A stretch of DNA of 64,000 bases from Acholeplasmataceae bacterium (GTDB taxonomy: Bacteria; Bacillota_I; Bacilli_A; Acholeplasmatales; Acholeplasmataceae): NCBI GenBank assembly GCA_021108415.1, contig JAIOQX010000006.1, positions 1 to 64,000 of the forward strand, in the 5' to 3' direction. Each line of letters begins with the position of its first letter. Position 1 is the stretch's first letter. Below, one piece after another: positions 34,350 through 43,664 of this stretch. The translations under genes were made by a program, and so were the position numbers. The notes under the pieces are model-generated. The model saw nothing but the letters and a program-made list of their open reading frames with translations. It was not told the DNA's origin and made no database searches.

Positions 34350-36052
34350 GATAAACTATTCCTTTTTCTATTTTTCTCTTCATTAGCTTTACCCTTTGTA
34401 AAATAATCCACAATCTCAAGATAACCTGATACTCTTCTTATTCTAGTGATTTTATTTGAACCACATTTAGGACAACTATCAAACAAACCTTTATGTCCAC
34501 AATCATTGCAATAATCTAACTCGTAATTAAATCCCATATAATGAATACCTTTATCCAAAGCAAACATGAGTAACTCCTCTAATGCTTTTTCATTATTAAT
34601 TGGAGCTTCATGCAACTCTAAGTATGTGATACAACCTCCATTGCTCATAAGATGAAATGGGGCTTCTTTTTCAATTTTTTCAAATGTAGATAAACCTGAA
34701 TCAACATCAACATGGAAAGAATTAGTATAATATCCTTTATCAGTTACAGGGTGGATATATCCTGCTTTTATGTCTAACTCAGTAAATCTTCCGGAAATCT
34801 GTTCTCCTGATGTTGCTAAAAGGGAGTAGTTAAATTTAGTAGTTTTTGTTAAATCATCTATATGAGTTCTCATTTTTGACACAATATTTTTTGATAATTC
34901 GTAAGATTTTGGATCTATATAAAACTTTTTACCAGTTAAAACTTCAACGGTTTCTGATAACCCAATGAATCCTACTGATAGAGTTCCATTAATAAAGATG
35001 TCTTCTAGAGAATTGTCTTTAAATGATTTTAACCAAATGTCTTTTTCACTATTTAGATTAAAATCATTTTTTGTTCTATTTCTTACAATCATATCGAATC
35101 TATGTTCCAGTATTTTAGATACTTCTTTAAACATCTCCGAGAGATTTGAATAAAACACGTCGATGTCTATATCTCCATTTTTTATAGTCCTATAAGCTAG
35201 TCTAGGTAAATTTATAGATATATTTGTTATATTTCCTCTTCCAATTGAAGTCTTTTTACCATATTTATTATCTACAACTCTTGTTCTACACCCCATAATT
35301 ACAAGTTCATTTGGATCAACTAATTTATTAGGTTCTGAATCAGTAAGAACATAAGTCGGAATCATTTTCTTAGTAGTCGTGGTTAATGCTTTTTGAAATA
35401 AATCGTAGTTTTTTGTACCCTTACGTGCATTTACTGCATTCGAGACCTTAAAAACAATATTTGGTTTATATGTTTTTACTGATGTTTTACTAAATTCATC
35501 TAAAACTGTGTAACAAATTACTCTTGCCAATTCATTAGAAGCTAAACCTAAGTTTAACGTTACATAATAACTGACTTTCCCAAGTCTTTCATGAGAGTTG
35601 TTGCACCATAAAATAAACGTTCTAATTGAACTTCTTAAAACCTCTTGATTAATATCTTCTAATGATAATCCCATATTGTGAATTGTTTCGGCAATATCAT
35701 TATCAAAATTTGCAAATCCCATTCCTCCTGATTGTTCATTTCCAAGTTTAGTTAGAAATTCTTGTAAATACGAGAAAAGAAAAATTATTTTCCCGATTGA
35801 ACTATAATGTTCTACATCTTTATATGGAAAACTATTGCTTATAACAAATGCCAAACAATTATAAGTCATACCATATGCATCCAAATCATGGATATGAATA
35901 TCTCCATTTATATGTAGATCACTCCATTTTTTAGGTAGTTCTTTTAAGATTTTTTCTTTTTGCAATCTTTCACCAATTGTAAAAATCTCACCTGCAAAAG
36001 TAATCCTATCAGCGGCGTTTTCTCTTGTTATCTTTCTATCATTTTTATCCAT
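34346..36052 (-). CDS. nrdD: Anaerobic ribonucleoside-triphosphate reductase
   Basis: Class III ribonucleotide reductase, a glycyl-radical enzyme that makes dNTPs from NTPs without oxygen. The 568 residues lack the N-terminal ATP-cone of longer forms, so it belongs to the short type with simpler allosteric control. Visible are HIHDLDAYGMTYNC near the N-terminus, a late NGGCITY, the C-terminal zinc site with two Cys pairs (YCNDCGHKG...CPKCGS) and the glycyl-radical motif RVSGYL with Gly543. It overlaps the HAD-NrdG activase gene upstream by 25 bases and the kinase gene downstream by 4. Intact. Confidence 0.93.
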   Translation of the reverse strand: MDKNDRKITRENAADRITFAGEIFTIGERLQKEKILKELPKKWSDLHINGDIHIHDLDAYGMTYNCLAFVISNSFPYKDVEHYSSIGKIIFLFSYLQEFLTKLGNEQSGGMGFANFDNDIAETIHNMGLSLEDINQEVLRSSIRTFILWCNNSHERLGKVSYYVTLNLGLASNELARVICYTVLDEFSKTSVKTYKPNIVFKVSNAVNARKGTKNYDLFQKALTTTTKKMIPTYVLTDSEPNKLVDPNELVIMGCRTRVVDNKYGKKTSIGRGNITNISINLPRLAYRTIKNGDIDIDVFYSNLSEMFKEVSKILEHRFDMIVRNRTKNDFNLNSEKDIWLKSFKDNSLEDIFINGTLSVGFIGLSETVEVLTGKKFYIDPKSYELSKNIVSKMRTHIDDLTKTTKFNYSLLATSGEQISGRFTELDIKAGYIHPVTDKGYYTNSFHVDVDSGLSTFEKIEKEAPFHLMSNGGCITYLELHEAPINNEKALEELLMFALDKGIHYMGFNYELDYCNDCGHKGLFDSCPKCGSNKITRIRRVSGYLEIVDYFTKGKANEEKNRKRNSLS

Positions 36053-37215
36053 TTACCATCTTCTCCCTTCATCCACATATTTTGATTACTAGAACCGTAA
36101 TATCCATTAGTTGTATTTTTTTCATTCTCTATATATTCACCTGTTTTAATATAGTCAATGTTCTCTAAAATCAATAGATCGACTTCATCAAACTCATATC
36201 CTGTATATAAGCAAATATTAATCTCAAAGTTCTTTAACTTCTTTAAAAATGAAATTAATTGACTTTTTTGATCTAAAGGCTCTCCACCAGAAACAGTGAT
36301 ATTTCTAGTATACTTATTTAGCTTATGAAGAACATCTATTACTAAGTCTTCTATATGAATTCTTTTACCTTCTGTTCTATTCCAAGATTTTTCGTTTTGA
36401 CATCCTTTGCAATGTCTTTTACATCCTTGGAAAAATAGCACCAATCTATTCCCGGGTCCATCTGAAATTGAATAATTGTTTAAAAAACCGCTTATATATA
36501 TAAACTCATCAACTAAAAATTGCTTGAAATCGAGCATATTCTTCGTTATTATTATTCTCTTGTCAATATGAATCAAACTATCTTTTAATCCATTCAATAA
36601 TACAGTTCTAAAACCAAAATCTCTTCCTGCAATCGCATCTTTTGTTAAATTATCTCCAATAAAAATAATATCTTTTCTCTCAAGTGAATTATTATAATTT
36701 ACCTTACTAAACACATAGTCATAAAATCCCATATGAGGCTTTCTATATCCAAAATCGGAGCTAGTAAAAATATTAGTTACGTATTCGGCTACTTCAAGTT
36801 TATCTAAATATCTTCTAATTGCTTTAGAGGAATAGATAGTATTAGTCATAATATATATTTCCACAGATTCTTTTTTTAGATAATCTAATACTTCTTTAAC
36901 CCCTTTGTTAAGAGATACCACTCTAGAATGTTCAAGAAACTCAAATTCTACATCATCAATGCTTGTTTCTTTTATAAAACCGAATTGTCTTTGGAATAAC
37001 TTTATTTGGTCAATCATTTTTGGTTCTTCATAAGTGATTGAACGATTATTCATATTTCTATCTTTAAACATTTTGGCAACACTCAAAACTTCATTAAAGT
37101 CATCTGTATCTAAATACATATCAAATATATGTTTTAACCCATTATTCCAATTGTGACTTTCTTCAATCAAAATCGTTCCAAATAAATCAAATATTACAAC
37201 ATTTTGCATTTTCAC
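36028..37215 (-). CDS. HAD phosphatase fused to NrdG-type radical-SAM activase
   Basis: Residues about 1-235 are a HAD-superfamily hydrolase: FDLFGTI with the nucleophile Asp, TNTIYSS (motif II), and FIGDNLTKDAIAG (motif IV). Residues about 240-396 are an NrdG-like radical-SAM activase: SISDGPGNRLVLFFQGC followed by C-x3-C-x2-C (CKRHCKGC), then VSGGEPLD. NrdG makes the glycyl radical in NrdD, coded just downstream. NrdG is normally a separate protein of about 150 residues, so the fusion is unusual; the HAD half may be a nucleotidase. The start is probably GTG 37215, five bases after GAGGTG; ATG 37209 is possible. Confidence 0.87.
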   Translation of the reverse strand: MKMQNVVIFDLFGTILIEESHNWNNGLKHIFDMYLDTDDFNEVLSVAKMFKDRNMNNRSITYEEPKMIDQIKLFQRQFGFIKETSIDDVEFEFLEHSRVVSLNKGVKEVLDYLKKESVEIYIMTNTIYSSKAIRRYLDKLEVAEYVTNIFTSSDFGYRKPHMGFYDYVFSKVNYNNSLERKDIIFIGDNLTKDAIAGRDFGFRTVLLNGLKDSLIHIDKRIIITKNMLDFKQFLVDEFIYISGFLNNYSISDGPGNRLVLFFQGCKRHCKGCQNEKSWNRTEGKRIHIEDLVIDVLHKLNKYTRNITVSGGEPLDQKSQLISFLKKLKNFEINICLYTGYEFDEVDLLILENIDYIKTGEYIENEKNTTNGYYGSSNQNMWMKGEDGKWIKMIER

Positions 37216-37362
37216 ATGCACACCTCTTCCAATATATAAGTTTACTAAAAACACTCAACGAAAAATAAACTAATAGATTATTTCTAATTTTTTAAATATC
37301 TTTTTTTGTTATTATTCTTTGACAGGTTTTTTAATACTCAATCAATTCTATATTGTTCCACC

Positions 37363-38808
37363 TTATTGGTTAATGTTTTTTATTTTCTTGTCAATTTTTA
37401 TAATATTAAAATCTTCAATCTTTCTTCTAATTAAATCTAATCTCTTATCAATAATATTTTGAGCTTTATCTACGATTTCTTTACTCATATCATGTATTTT
37501 ATCTGCACTCTTTAGAATATCATTTACTTCTTTATCAATACCTTTAAGTGAGTTATTTAAAATATTATTTTTCATATCTTCGAATTCTTTTAAAATTTCT
37601 TCACTATCTTTGAATTGTTCTTTTTGTTTATTGTTTTCAATAAGAATATCTTTATATTTTTGTCCCAATGCAGCAACTATACTTAAGAACACAATAAAAT
37701 ATTGCGGTCTTACTAAATACATCTTGTCATAATCTATAATTTTTTTAATTGGTGAATCTTCTTGCTCCCACTCTAATTCACTAATCAATAAAGCATATTC
37801 ACAATTCTTCTTAGATCTGTCACTATCTAATTTTTTATAGTGATCTTGATTCTTCTTTTTGTGTACAGATTTTGGATCTTCACTTTTCATTTCACATGCC
37901 ACAGATGTTAGTAGTTCTTCTTCAAACTTTTGTGTTGTTCCATATACTTTGAAAATATAATCTGCTTTAGTCCCCTTATTTTCATCATCATCTTTGACAG
38001 CTTTATTATCTTTCTCCCATGAACATGTTTCAAATCCATTGAGAGCATAAGATTGATATCTCTCATTACACCAATTTTCTAAATTCTCACCAAGCTTTTT
38101 GATGCTTAGTTCTGATTTATTTCTCTCTAAATTAGCTATATTTCCTTCAAGTTCTCTAATTTTGGTGTTTAATTCTGTTTCTGTTGCTTGAATCGCAATT
38201 TGTTTATCTTTTTCGCTTAAAGATTTAAAGTTTTCTAAAGCTGTTTGGTTTTCTTTTAATTGATTTTTGTATATCTCTAATGTTTTTTCTTGATCTGCAA
38301 TTGTTTTGTCTATTGCTCTTTCTTTTTCAATAGTAGCTAGTGCTATTCGTTGTTCAAGACTTTGAATTTTATTTTGTATTTCATTTTTTTGTTTGTTCAA
38401 AGCACTATCAATTTCTAATGCTTTATTTTCAGAAATAGCTTTTTTCTCTTGAACAAGTTCAGCTATTTGTGTTTTAAGTACTGATCTTTCTTTTTCAAAA
38501 TTCAATTCCAATTCATTTTGAATATCCTTTTTGGTTTGCTGTAACATTTGTTCCAATTTAATTTTTTCTTCCTTGATTTTCGCAACTGCTTCTTGGATTT
38601 CATTTTTCTTTTCTAAATCAAACGCTACTCTTTGTTGAATAAGTCTTCTTTCATATTCTTTATCAGTTGCTTGTGAAATTGCTTGCGACAAAGAACTAAT
38701 ATCAACTTTGTTTAAAGTCAACAAATCAATTGTGTCACCAATTTTTGCATCTTGATTTAACCGTATGGTTGTTTGATCAAGAATGATGACATTTGTAATT
38801 TTAGCCAT
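37363..38808 (-). CDS. DUF2130 coiled-coil protein
   Basis: A 481-residue protein whose residues about 50-235 are a long charged coiled coil. The following 200 residues match the DUF2130 pattern (KADYIFKVYGTTQKFEEELLTSVACEMKSED, then DHYKKLDSDRSKKNCEYALLISELE). The VACEMKSE strand resembles the catalytic E-x-K of PD-(D/E)XK nucleases, with D earlier in KADYIF, so a nuclease fold is plausible. Family function is not established. GAGAGGATATTT precedes the ATG. It stands alone between gaps of 147 and 158 bases. Confidence 0.78.
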   Translation of the reverse strand: MAKITNVIILDQTTIRLNQDAKIGDTIDLLTLNKVDISSLSQAISQATDKEYERRLIQQRVAFDLEKKNEIQEAVAKIKEEKIKLEQMLQQTKKDIQNELELNFEKERSVLKTQIAELVQEKKAISENKALEIDSALNKQKNEIQNKIQSLEQRIALATIEKERAIDKTIADQEKTLEIYKNQLKENQTALENFKSLSEKDKQIAIQATETELNTKIRELEGNIANLERNKSELSIKKLGENLENWCNERYQSYALNGFETCSWEKDNKAVKDDDENKGTKADYIFKVYGTTQKFEEELLTSVACEMKSEDPKSVHKKKNQDHYKKLDSDRSKKNCEYALLISELEWEQEDSPIKKIIDYDKMYLVRPQYFIVFLSIVAALGQKYKDILIENNKQKEQFKDSEEILKEFEDMKNNILNNSLKGIDKEVNDILKSADKIHDMSKEIVDKAQNIIDKRLDLIRRKIEDFNIIKIDKKIKNINQ

Positions 38809-38966
38809 AAATATCCTCTCTCTTATATAAAATTTTATTATTCTCCCCAGTTGTAATGAACATTATTATTACAATTTTACCACATTTAAACAGATAATAA
38901 AACGCTTACAATATATTATTGTAAACATTTATATCTATGTTTTATAATTACTTGCAAAAATTCTAT

Positions 38967-40073
38967 CTAAATATATATGACATCTCCGAATGGAAAGTGA
39001 GCCTTTGTTTGATTTATGACCCAAATTACTGGTATATTTGGATTAACTTCTTTATCCACCCTCCCAAACCCATCAGTTAAAATTATTATAATTTTAGGTT
39101 TATCAAGTCTGAAATACTCATTTATTGTCTTAAATATACAATTAAAGTCTGTCCCACCGGTTGTATCTATTTTTGAGATTGATTCATTTAAATCTCTAAT
39201 GTTTTGAATAGACTTAGGTTTTGTTACTTTTGTTGAAAAAAATGAAACTTGACCTTTAACATATTTTATTTGCTTGATCATCATTGTTATTTGATGATAA
39301 GCATCAACGATTAAACTATTATCCATAGAACCTGATACATCTATTAAAAACCAAACATTGTTTAATGCTAAATCCTGTGGTCTTAAATCTGGTAATAATA
39401 CGTCTGTAAATCTATTATCAACTCTATCAAAGGAATAATCTACTATATGCTTATGCATATGTTTTTTTAGTAAACTCACCCAATCCTTTTTATGTTTAGC
39501 GCTTGAATTTATGCGAATAGTTCGATTATATAGTAGTTGATCCATACCATATCTCTTGCTTGCATTTTCTAAGGCATGTGCAACATGATATTTAGATGGA
39601 TTATTATCATTGATGTCTTTCCATAACTCGTGAGCATCTATAATATATCTATTCACTTTAATAGGAAGCTTTTCGTAAATTTCTTCAGCTGTGCTTAAGC
39701 ACCCATTTAGATGGAAATCTCTTCCCCATAAAGGGTTAAGTTTACCATACTTAAATCCAAAATCGATTAATATATCATTAACTACGATATCACAAGCTAT
39801 ATTAAACTTTTTGTGATGCCTAAATTTGGTTCTAAAAGGATGAAATAAAATAATATGTAATAATTCATGAAGTAAAATGAATTTGGTCTCTTCCATATTT
39901 AATGAATATAAAAATTCTGGTGCAAAATAGATAACTTCGCTATTCGTAGCTGCAGTTTTTACTTTTTCATCTAATATAATCTCAAAATGTTGGAGAACAA
40001 AACCTAAAAAGGGATTGTCTACAAATATCTCTAATCGAGCTTTAGCAAGTAAATCAATTAGTATTTGATTCAT
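38967..40073 (-). CDS. VWA-like/metallopeptidase protein (DUF2201 family), MoxR partner
   Basis: The N-terminal half is a predicted zinc metallopeptidase with HELLH at residues 69-73 and another HPF..H downstream; the C-terminal half is a VWA domain with the MIDAS sequence DVSGSM near 243, TGGTD near 301 and LTDGFG near 332. This is the standard partner of MoxR AAA ATPases (DUF2201 group). The pair is thought to act as a chaperone-like or protease-linked remodelling machine. It overlaps the MoxR gene by 20 bases, with GGAG before the ATG. Substrate unknown. Confidence 0.85.
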   Translation of the reverse strand: MNQILIDLLAKARLEIFVDNPFLGFVLQHFEIILDEKVKTAATNSEVIYFAPEFLYSLNMEETKFILLHELLHIILFHPFRTKFRHHKKFNIACDIVVNDILIDFGFKYGKLNPLWGRDFHLNGCLSTAEEIYEKLPIKVNRYIIDAHELWKDINDNNPSKYHVAHALENASKRYGMDQLLYNRTIRINSSAKHKKDWVSLLKKHMHKHIVDYSFDRVDNRFTDVLLPDLRPQDLALNNVWFLIDVSGSMDNSLIVDAYHQITMMIKQIKYVKGQVSFFSTKVTKPKSIQNIRDLNESISKIDTTGGTDFNCIFKTINEYFRLDKPKIIIILTDGFGRVDKEVNPNIPVIWVINQTKAHFPFGDVIYI

Positions 40074-41178
40074 CTAATTCTCCTATTTTTTTAACATACT
40101 CCTGATAAGCATCTATTTTAGTTATATCATATATTTCTATGTCTCTTTCAATTATCTTTTTAAATATTTTTAACCCGAAATCAATAGGTAGTTCATTCAT
40201 TAACTTTAAAACATGTTCTGTTTTTTCTTTATCATCAATATAATAATCTATTCGATTATCTAACAATTCAACAACTCGATGTAGTTCACTCATACTCTTT
40301 GGTCTTTCTCCATAATTTCCATCAACTATATCTTCTATTGATTTACAAGCAAGTTTATTTAAAAATAAATATGTTAAACTATTTCCTATTATTGATGCTA
40401 TGTAATGTTCTTGAGCTTTGTAGTCTTTATTAAACATATATAATACATCTGATAACATTTCCCAACTTCTTGGTGTAATGATAATATTACTTAATATATC
40501 AAAATCATTTGTTGCGAAATGGTTTGGATGTACTTTAAGAAAATTAATAACTTCTGGATGTATCATAGCTTCGTTTGCCCAAGTTAGCCATGTTTCAAAG
40601 TTAGGTTTTAATTCAAAATGCATAAATCTATTTTTTAAAGGTGATGGCATCTCATAAGTTACTGCATTATCACTTTCTCTATTACCTGCAGCAATAATAA
40701 ACGTGTTTTGAGGTAAACTATGCTCTCCTAGTTTACGGTCAAGTGCAATTTGATAAGCTGCTGCTTGAATGCTTGAAGGAGCTGCTGTTAGCTCATCTAG
40801 AAACAAGATATTTATTACATCTTGTTTACTACTTAAATCAAAAATTTGTGGTCTTAACCAAATAGCTACTTTTTCTTTCATATCAGCAACAGGTATGCCT
40901 CTTAAATCGATTGGATTGAAAAGTAAAAGTCTAACATCAGTTATCACAACTTTTTTATTTGTGGTGTTTTCCAAATTAGATGCTATCTTTCTAATGGATT
41001 GACTTTTACCAACACCTGGTTGTCCTTGTATGAATATTGATGGATGTTTATGAATTAGATTTTTTTCATTATACATATAAAATGCATGACTTACTTGTTC
41101 AATAAATTGCTGAGTATTTAAAACTCTTACTTCTTCTACTTTTAATTCGTTCTTATATACAACATTTCCTTGTCTCAT
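40054..41178 (-). CDS. MoxR-type AAA ATPase
   Basis: A 374-residue AAA+ ATPase of the MoxR type. Walker A lies at 52-59 (GQPGVGKS), Walker B at 124-130 (ILFLDEL), and sensor 1 appears as FIIAAGNRE near 160, followed by PLKNRF, the arginine-finger region. It is encoded with a VWA/metallopeptidase protein, the classic MoxR-VWA arrangement, and behind three unknown genes with weak starts. GGGAGG precedes the ATG. It probably remodels a protein or complex selected by the VWA partner. Confidence 0.88.
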   Translation of the reverse strand: MRQGNVVYKNELKVEEVRVLNTQQFIEQVSHAFYMYNEKNLIHKHPSIFIQGQPGVGKSQSIRKIASNLENTTNKKVVITDVRLLLFNPIDLRGIPVADMKEKVAIWLRPQIFDLSSKQDVINILFLDELTAAPSSIQAAAYQIALDRKLGEHSLPQNTFIIAAGNRESDNAVTYEMPSPLKNRFMHFELKPNFETWLTWANEAMIHPEVINFLKVHPNHFATNDFDILSNIIITPRSWEMLSDVLYMFNKDYKAQEHYIASIIGNSLTYLFLNKLACKSIEDIVDGNYGERPKSMSELHRVVELLDNRIDYYIDDKEKTEHVLKLMNELPIDFGLKIFKKIIERDIEIYDITKIDAYQEYVKKIGELDESNTN

Positions 41179-41188
41179 ATATCCTCCC

Positions 41189-41776
41189 TTATATCACTAA
41201 TTGTTTCATCACTCTATACTCTAAATTGTAGTATTTTGATATTTGATTTTGATTTATTCCCATTAATTCCTTTTGTATCTGATTCATGCTTGACCTCATA
41301 TAAAAATGTCTATCAGATAGATGTTGTGCCATATAGTATTCTTTCAAAAGCAAATGAATAATACTATAAAAAAGTTTGGATTGATAAAATAATTCAGGTA
41401 ATTTAAAATCAAACTCTTTTACTTTATATGATTTAAAAAATATTGATAATGCTTCCTTATTTGATGATGCATTAATTTTAAATTTCTCTTTAACATATCG
41501 ATGCACATCAAAAACCATTCGACTAATTAATCCTCTAGGTTTAATATGATTTATAATTTTTCCATATGCGTGTATTGGCATCATAGAGATAAATCCGTCA
41601 TGATAAAAACATGCATTTTTAGTGATATCATGATTTTTCACAATGATTTCATAAAACATTTTTCTATTTTCTATCTCATAGTAAGTTCTGTGAAACAATT
41701 TACTTAAAAATTCTGTGAGTTGCTTTTTATCTTTTGATTGTATGAGTAGCCAAGTTTTTTTATAAAAATTGCTCAA
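41189..41776 (-). CDS. Unknown protein of the MoxR-VWA cluster (UUG start)
   Basis: I do not recognise this basic 195-residue protein (MSNFYKKTWLLIQSKDKKQ at the start). It looks helical with no membrane segment or catalytic motif. The ribosome site GGAGG lies 6 bases before a TTG at 41776, which I take as the start; the ATG at 41797 is upstream of that site. The gene begins 17 bases inside the end of the previous one and stops 10 bases before the MoxR gene, so it is coupled to both. Confidence 0.62.
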   Translation of the reverse strand: MSNFYKKTWLLIQSKDKKQLTEFLSKLFHRTYYEIENRKMFYEIIVKNHDITKNACFYHDGFISMMPIHAYGKIINHIKPRGLISRMVFDVHRYVKEKFKINASSNKEALSIFFKSYKVKEFDFKLPELFYQSKLFYSIIHLLLKEYYMAQHLSDRHFYMRSSMNQIQKELMGINQNQISKYYNLEYRVMKQLVI

Positions 41777-42587
41777 AAGTGTCCTCCATATTCCCATAAA
41801 AATATAGACAATGTTTAAATGTATAAGTCTTTAAATCATTTATATTTTCATGTTTAAACCAAATGATATAATGATTTGAAATTTCTTCAATGAAATCATC
41901 AGTCATAAGATTTTTTTGATATAAATCAAACTCTTGAGGCACGAATGAATAAATGATTCTTTGATCAAGAGACTTCATCATTTCTTGATATACAATCAAA
42001 TCTTTATTCATTACATTAAAAAGAATTATTGCCAATATAGTATCATGGACTAAAAAATTTAATGCCTCACTTATTATAAACAGGTCAGTTAAACTAATGA
42101 TAAATTTATCATATAGACATTCGCTATTTGAATATATTTTCTTTTTATTAAGATGATAAGCGGTTAACATATTCATATCATACGTATAGGACAACAAATC
42201 TACTAAATTTTTATGATAGTCGTTAATGATAAATACAAATTGATTTTTATCAGAATATATTTCTTTTGAAATATCTTTTTGAAACAATCTTTTAAGTTTC
42301 AACTTATCCGTATACATATCGGGTCCATCCAGGAATATTATAGCGGCATCATTTTGCTTAAAACACTTAAATATTTCAATAATAGGCTCAAGCTCACTTC
42401 TTGATGAGAAATTTAACTTTGTAGTAAGTGACTTAGCATGATTAGGATAAGCATTGATAACGGTAGAAAAACTACCATATGGTCCTACAATATTCGAATC
42501 AATTTCTTTTATATAGAAGTTATCGTTGTTATTTATTAAATGTTTTAATAAAAGAGATTCAATATCTAAATCTATTTTTTCGATAAT
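41760..42587 (-). CDS. Unknown protein of the MoxR-VWA cluster (AUU or AUC start)
   Basis: The reading frame is open well beyond the first ATG (42317). Ninety more codons upstream read like protein (for example IVGPYGSFSTVINAYPN and AAIIFLDGPDMYTDK) and contain no ATG, GTG or TTG. The frame begins behind a perfect AAGGAGG at 42600-42594, which is 6 bases before ATT 42587 and 9 before ATC 42584. I therefore propose a rare AUU or AUC start and a 275-residue protein. The family is unknown. The start overlaps the end of the preceding gene by 29 bases. A +1 frameshift from that gene is the alternative. Confidence 0.6.
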   Translation of the reverse strand: MIEKIDLDIESLLLKHLINNNDNFYIKEIDSNIVGPYGSFSTVINAYPNHAKSLTTKLNFSSRSELEPIIEIFKCFKQNDAAIIFLDGPDMYTDKLKLKRLFQKDISKEIYSDKNQFVFIINDYHKNLVDLLSYTYDMNMLTAYHLNKKKIYSNSECLYDKFIISLTDLFIISEALNFLVHDTILAIILFNVMNKDLIVYQEMMKSLDQRIIYSFVPQEFDLYQKNLMTDDFIEEISNHYIIWFKHENINDLKTYTFKHCLYFYGNMEDTFEQFL

Positions 42588-43356
42588 TTGATACCTCCTT
42601 TTTTAAAAACAAGTCCTTTATTAATCTAAAACTTAAGTTTCTAAATTGTTGGATGTGTTTGAAACTTAATTTTAATTCAAATAAGATAACTGTATCTTTA
42701 ACCTCTTGAACCAAGTCATCTGCTTTTGACAATGTTTTAATCATTGAGGTTACCAACTTTGAATCTACTAATTCTAATATTGTATCTATTTTTGATTGAG
42801 ATAAATCTGATAAAATATATATTAGTATCATATCTGCATGATTTAAACCCTTAATGTGTTTAAAATAATGGTATGTGATTCCCAAAAAATCTGTCCATAT
42901 GTTGTAAGAGCCATGCCCACCATCTTGAAATATTTCCATATTATGATTTTCTATAACTATAATTTTAACTTTATAAGAAGCCAAAATCATCAATTTATTA
43001 ATGTTTTCATAATCATATATCATAGATATTTCTTGATTTAATTCATCTAATATCTTAAACTCTTCTGATTCGTGTTTATTGATTAAGTTTATAACTAAAT
43101 CTCTTTCTTCACCAGTAATAAAAACTTTAATTTGGTTTTTATCATATTTGTCTTTAATAGTTAAAGCTTTATGAATCAAATCTTTATGAATAATCATATC
43201 AATTTCATCTTCTTTATCTTCTATTGACCTAAACAATAAGAACGGCATGAGTGCTTTATGATTTGTTAAATCAATAGTTAAATCTAATGGTTCAATATAA
43301 AGCTTATCGTTTGTATATAAATCTAGTGCTTCTTTTATTCTAAATAATTTTTCTAT
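42559..43356 (-). CDS. Unknown protein of the MoxR-VWA cluster (AUA start)
   Basis: The first ATG in frame is at 43248, but 36 coding-like codons precede it (IEKLFRIKEALDLYTNDKLY and on). They begin at an ATA (43356-43354) exactly 7 bases after AAGGAGG; no ATG, GTG or TTG lies in this stretch. I therefore place an AUA start at 43356, giving 265 residues. The protein has alternating strands and helices (KVKIIVIENHNMEIFQDGGHGS) and no recognised motif. It is the first gene of the MoxR-VWA operon, behind a likely promoter at 43480-43509. Confidence 0.6.
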   Translation of the reverse strand: MEKLFRIKEALDLYTNDKLYIEPLDLTIDLTNHKALMPFLLFRSIEDKEDEIDMIIHKDLIHKALTIKDKYDKNQIKVFITGEERDLVINLINKHESEEFKILDELNQEISMIYDYENINKLMILASYKVKIIVIENHNMEIFQDGGHGSYNIWTDFLGITYHYFKHIKGLNHADMILIYILSDLSQSKIDTILELVDSKLVTSMIKTLSKADDLVQEVKDTVILFELKLSFKHIQQFRNLSFRLIKDLFLKKEVSNYRKNRFRY

Positions 43357-43479
43357 GTGATATCCTCCTTTTTAGTAGATATACTTTTATCTGTGAAATG
43401 ACGGCGTGCTAGGTACGTATTTGACTACGAATTCCATTCAGCATTATTCGCTATTCATAAATAAGTTTGATGATTGCTC

Positions 43480-43509
43480 ATTATATTGATTTTTTTCAGA
43501 CTAATACAA
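43480..43509 (-). promoter_or_regulatory. Possible promoter of the MoxR-VWA operon
   Basis: On the minus strand TTGTAT (43509-43504) and TATAAT (43485-43480) are 18 bases apart. This would give a leader of about 115 bases before the first gene. No other minus-strand candidate of similar quality is seen in the 300-base gap 43357-43664, which otherwise holds only the sigma-gene terminator. Confidence 0.5.
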
Positions 43510-43604
43510 AAATATATCCACCACCTTTCATAGATAATAGTAAAAGAAAAACATTCTATGACTATAACCCATAATTATGTAATATTTCATATATTTGATG
43601 TTTC

Positions 43605-43647
43605 ATAAAAAGAAAAGCCTAATTCAGGAATCTGAACTAGGCTATTT
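43605..43647 (-). terminator. Terminator of the sigma factor gene
   Basis: AGCCTAGTTCAG pairs with CTGAATTAGGCT (one mismatch) around ATTC, followed on the minus strand by TTTTCTTTTT. It lies 18 bases after the sigma gene stop at 43665. Confidence 0.85.
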
Positions 43648-43664
43648 TTCTTATATATATATTA

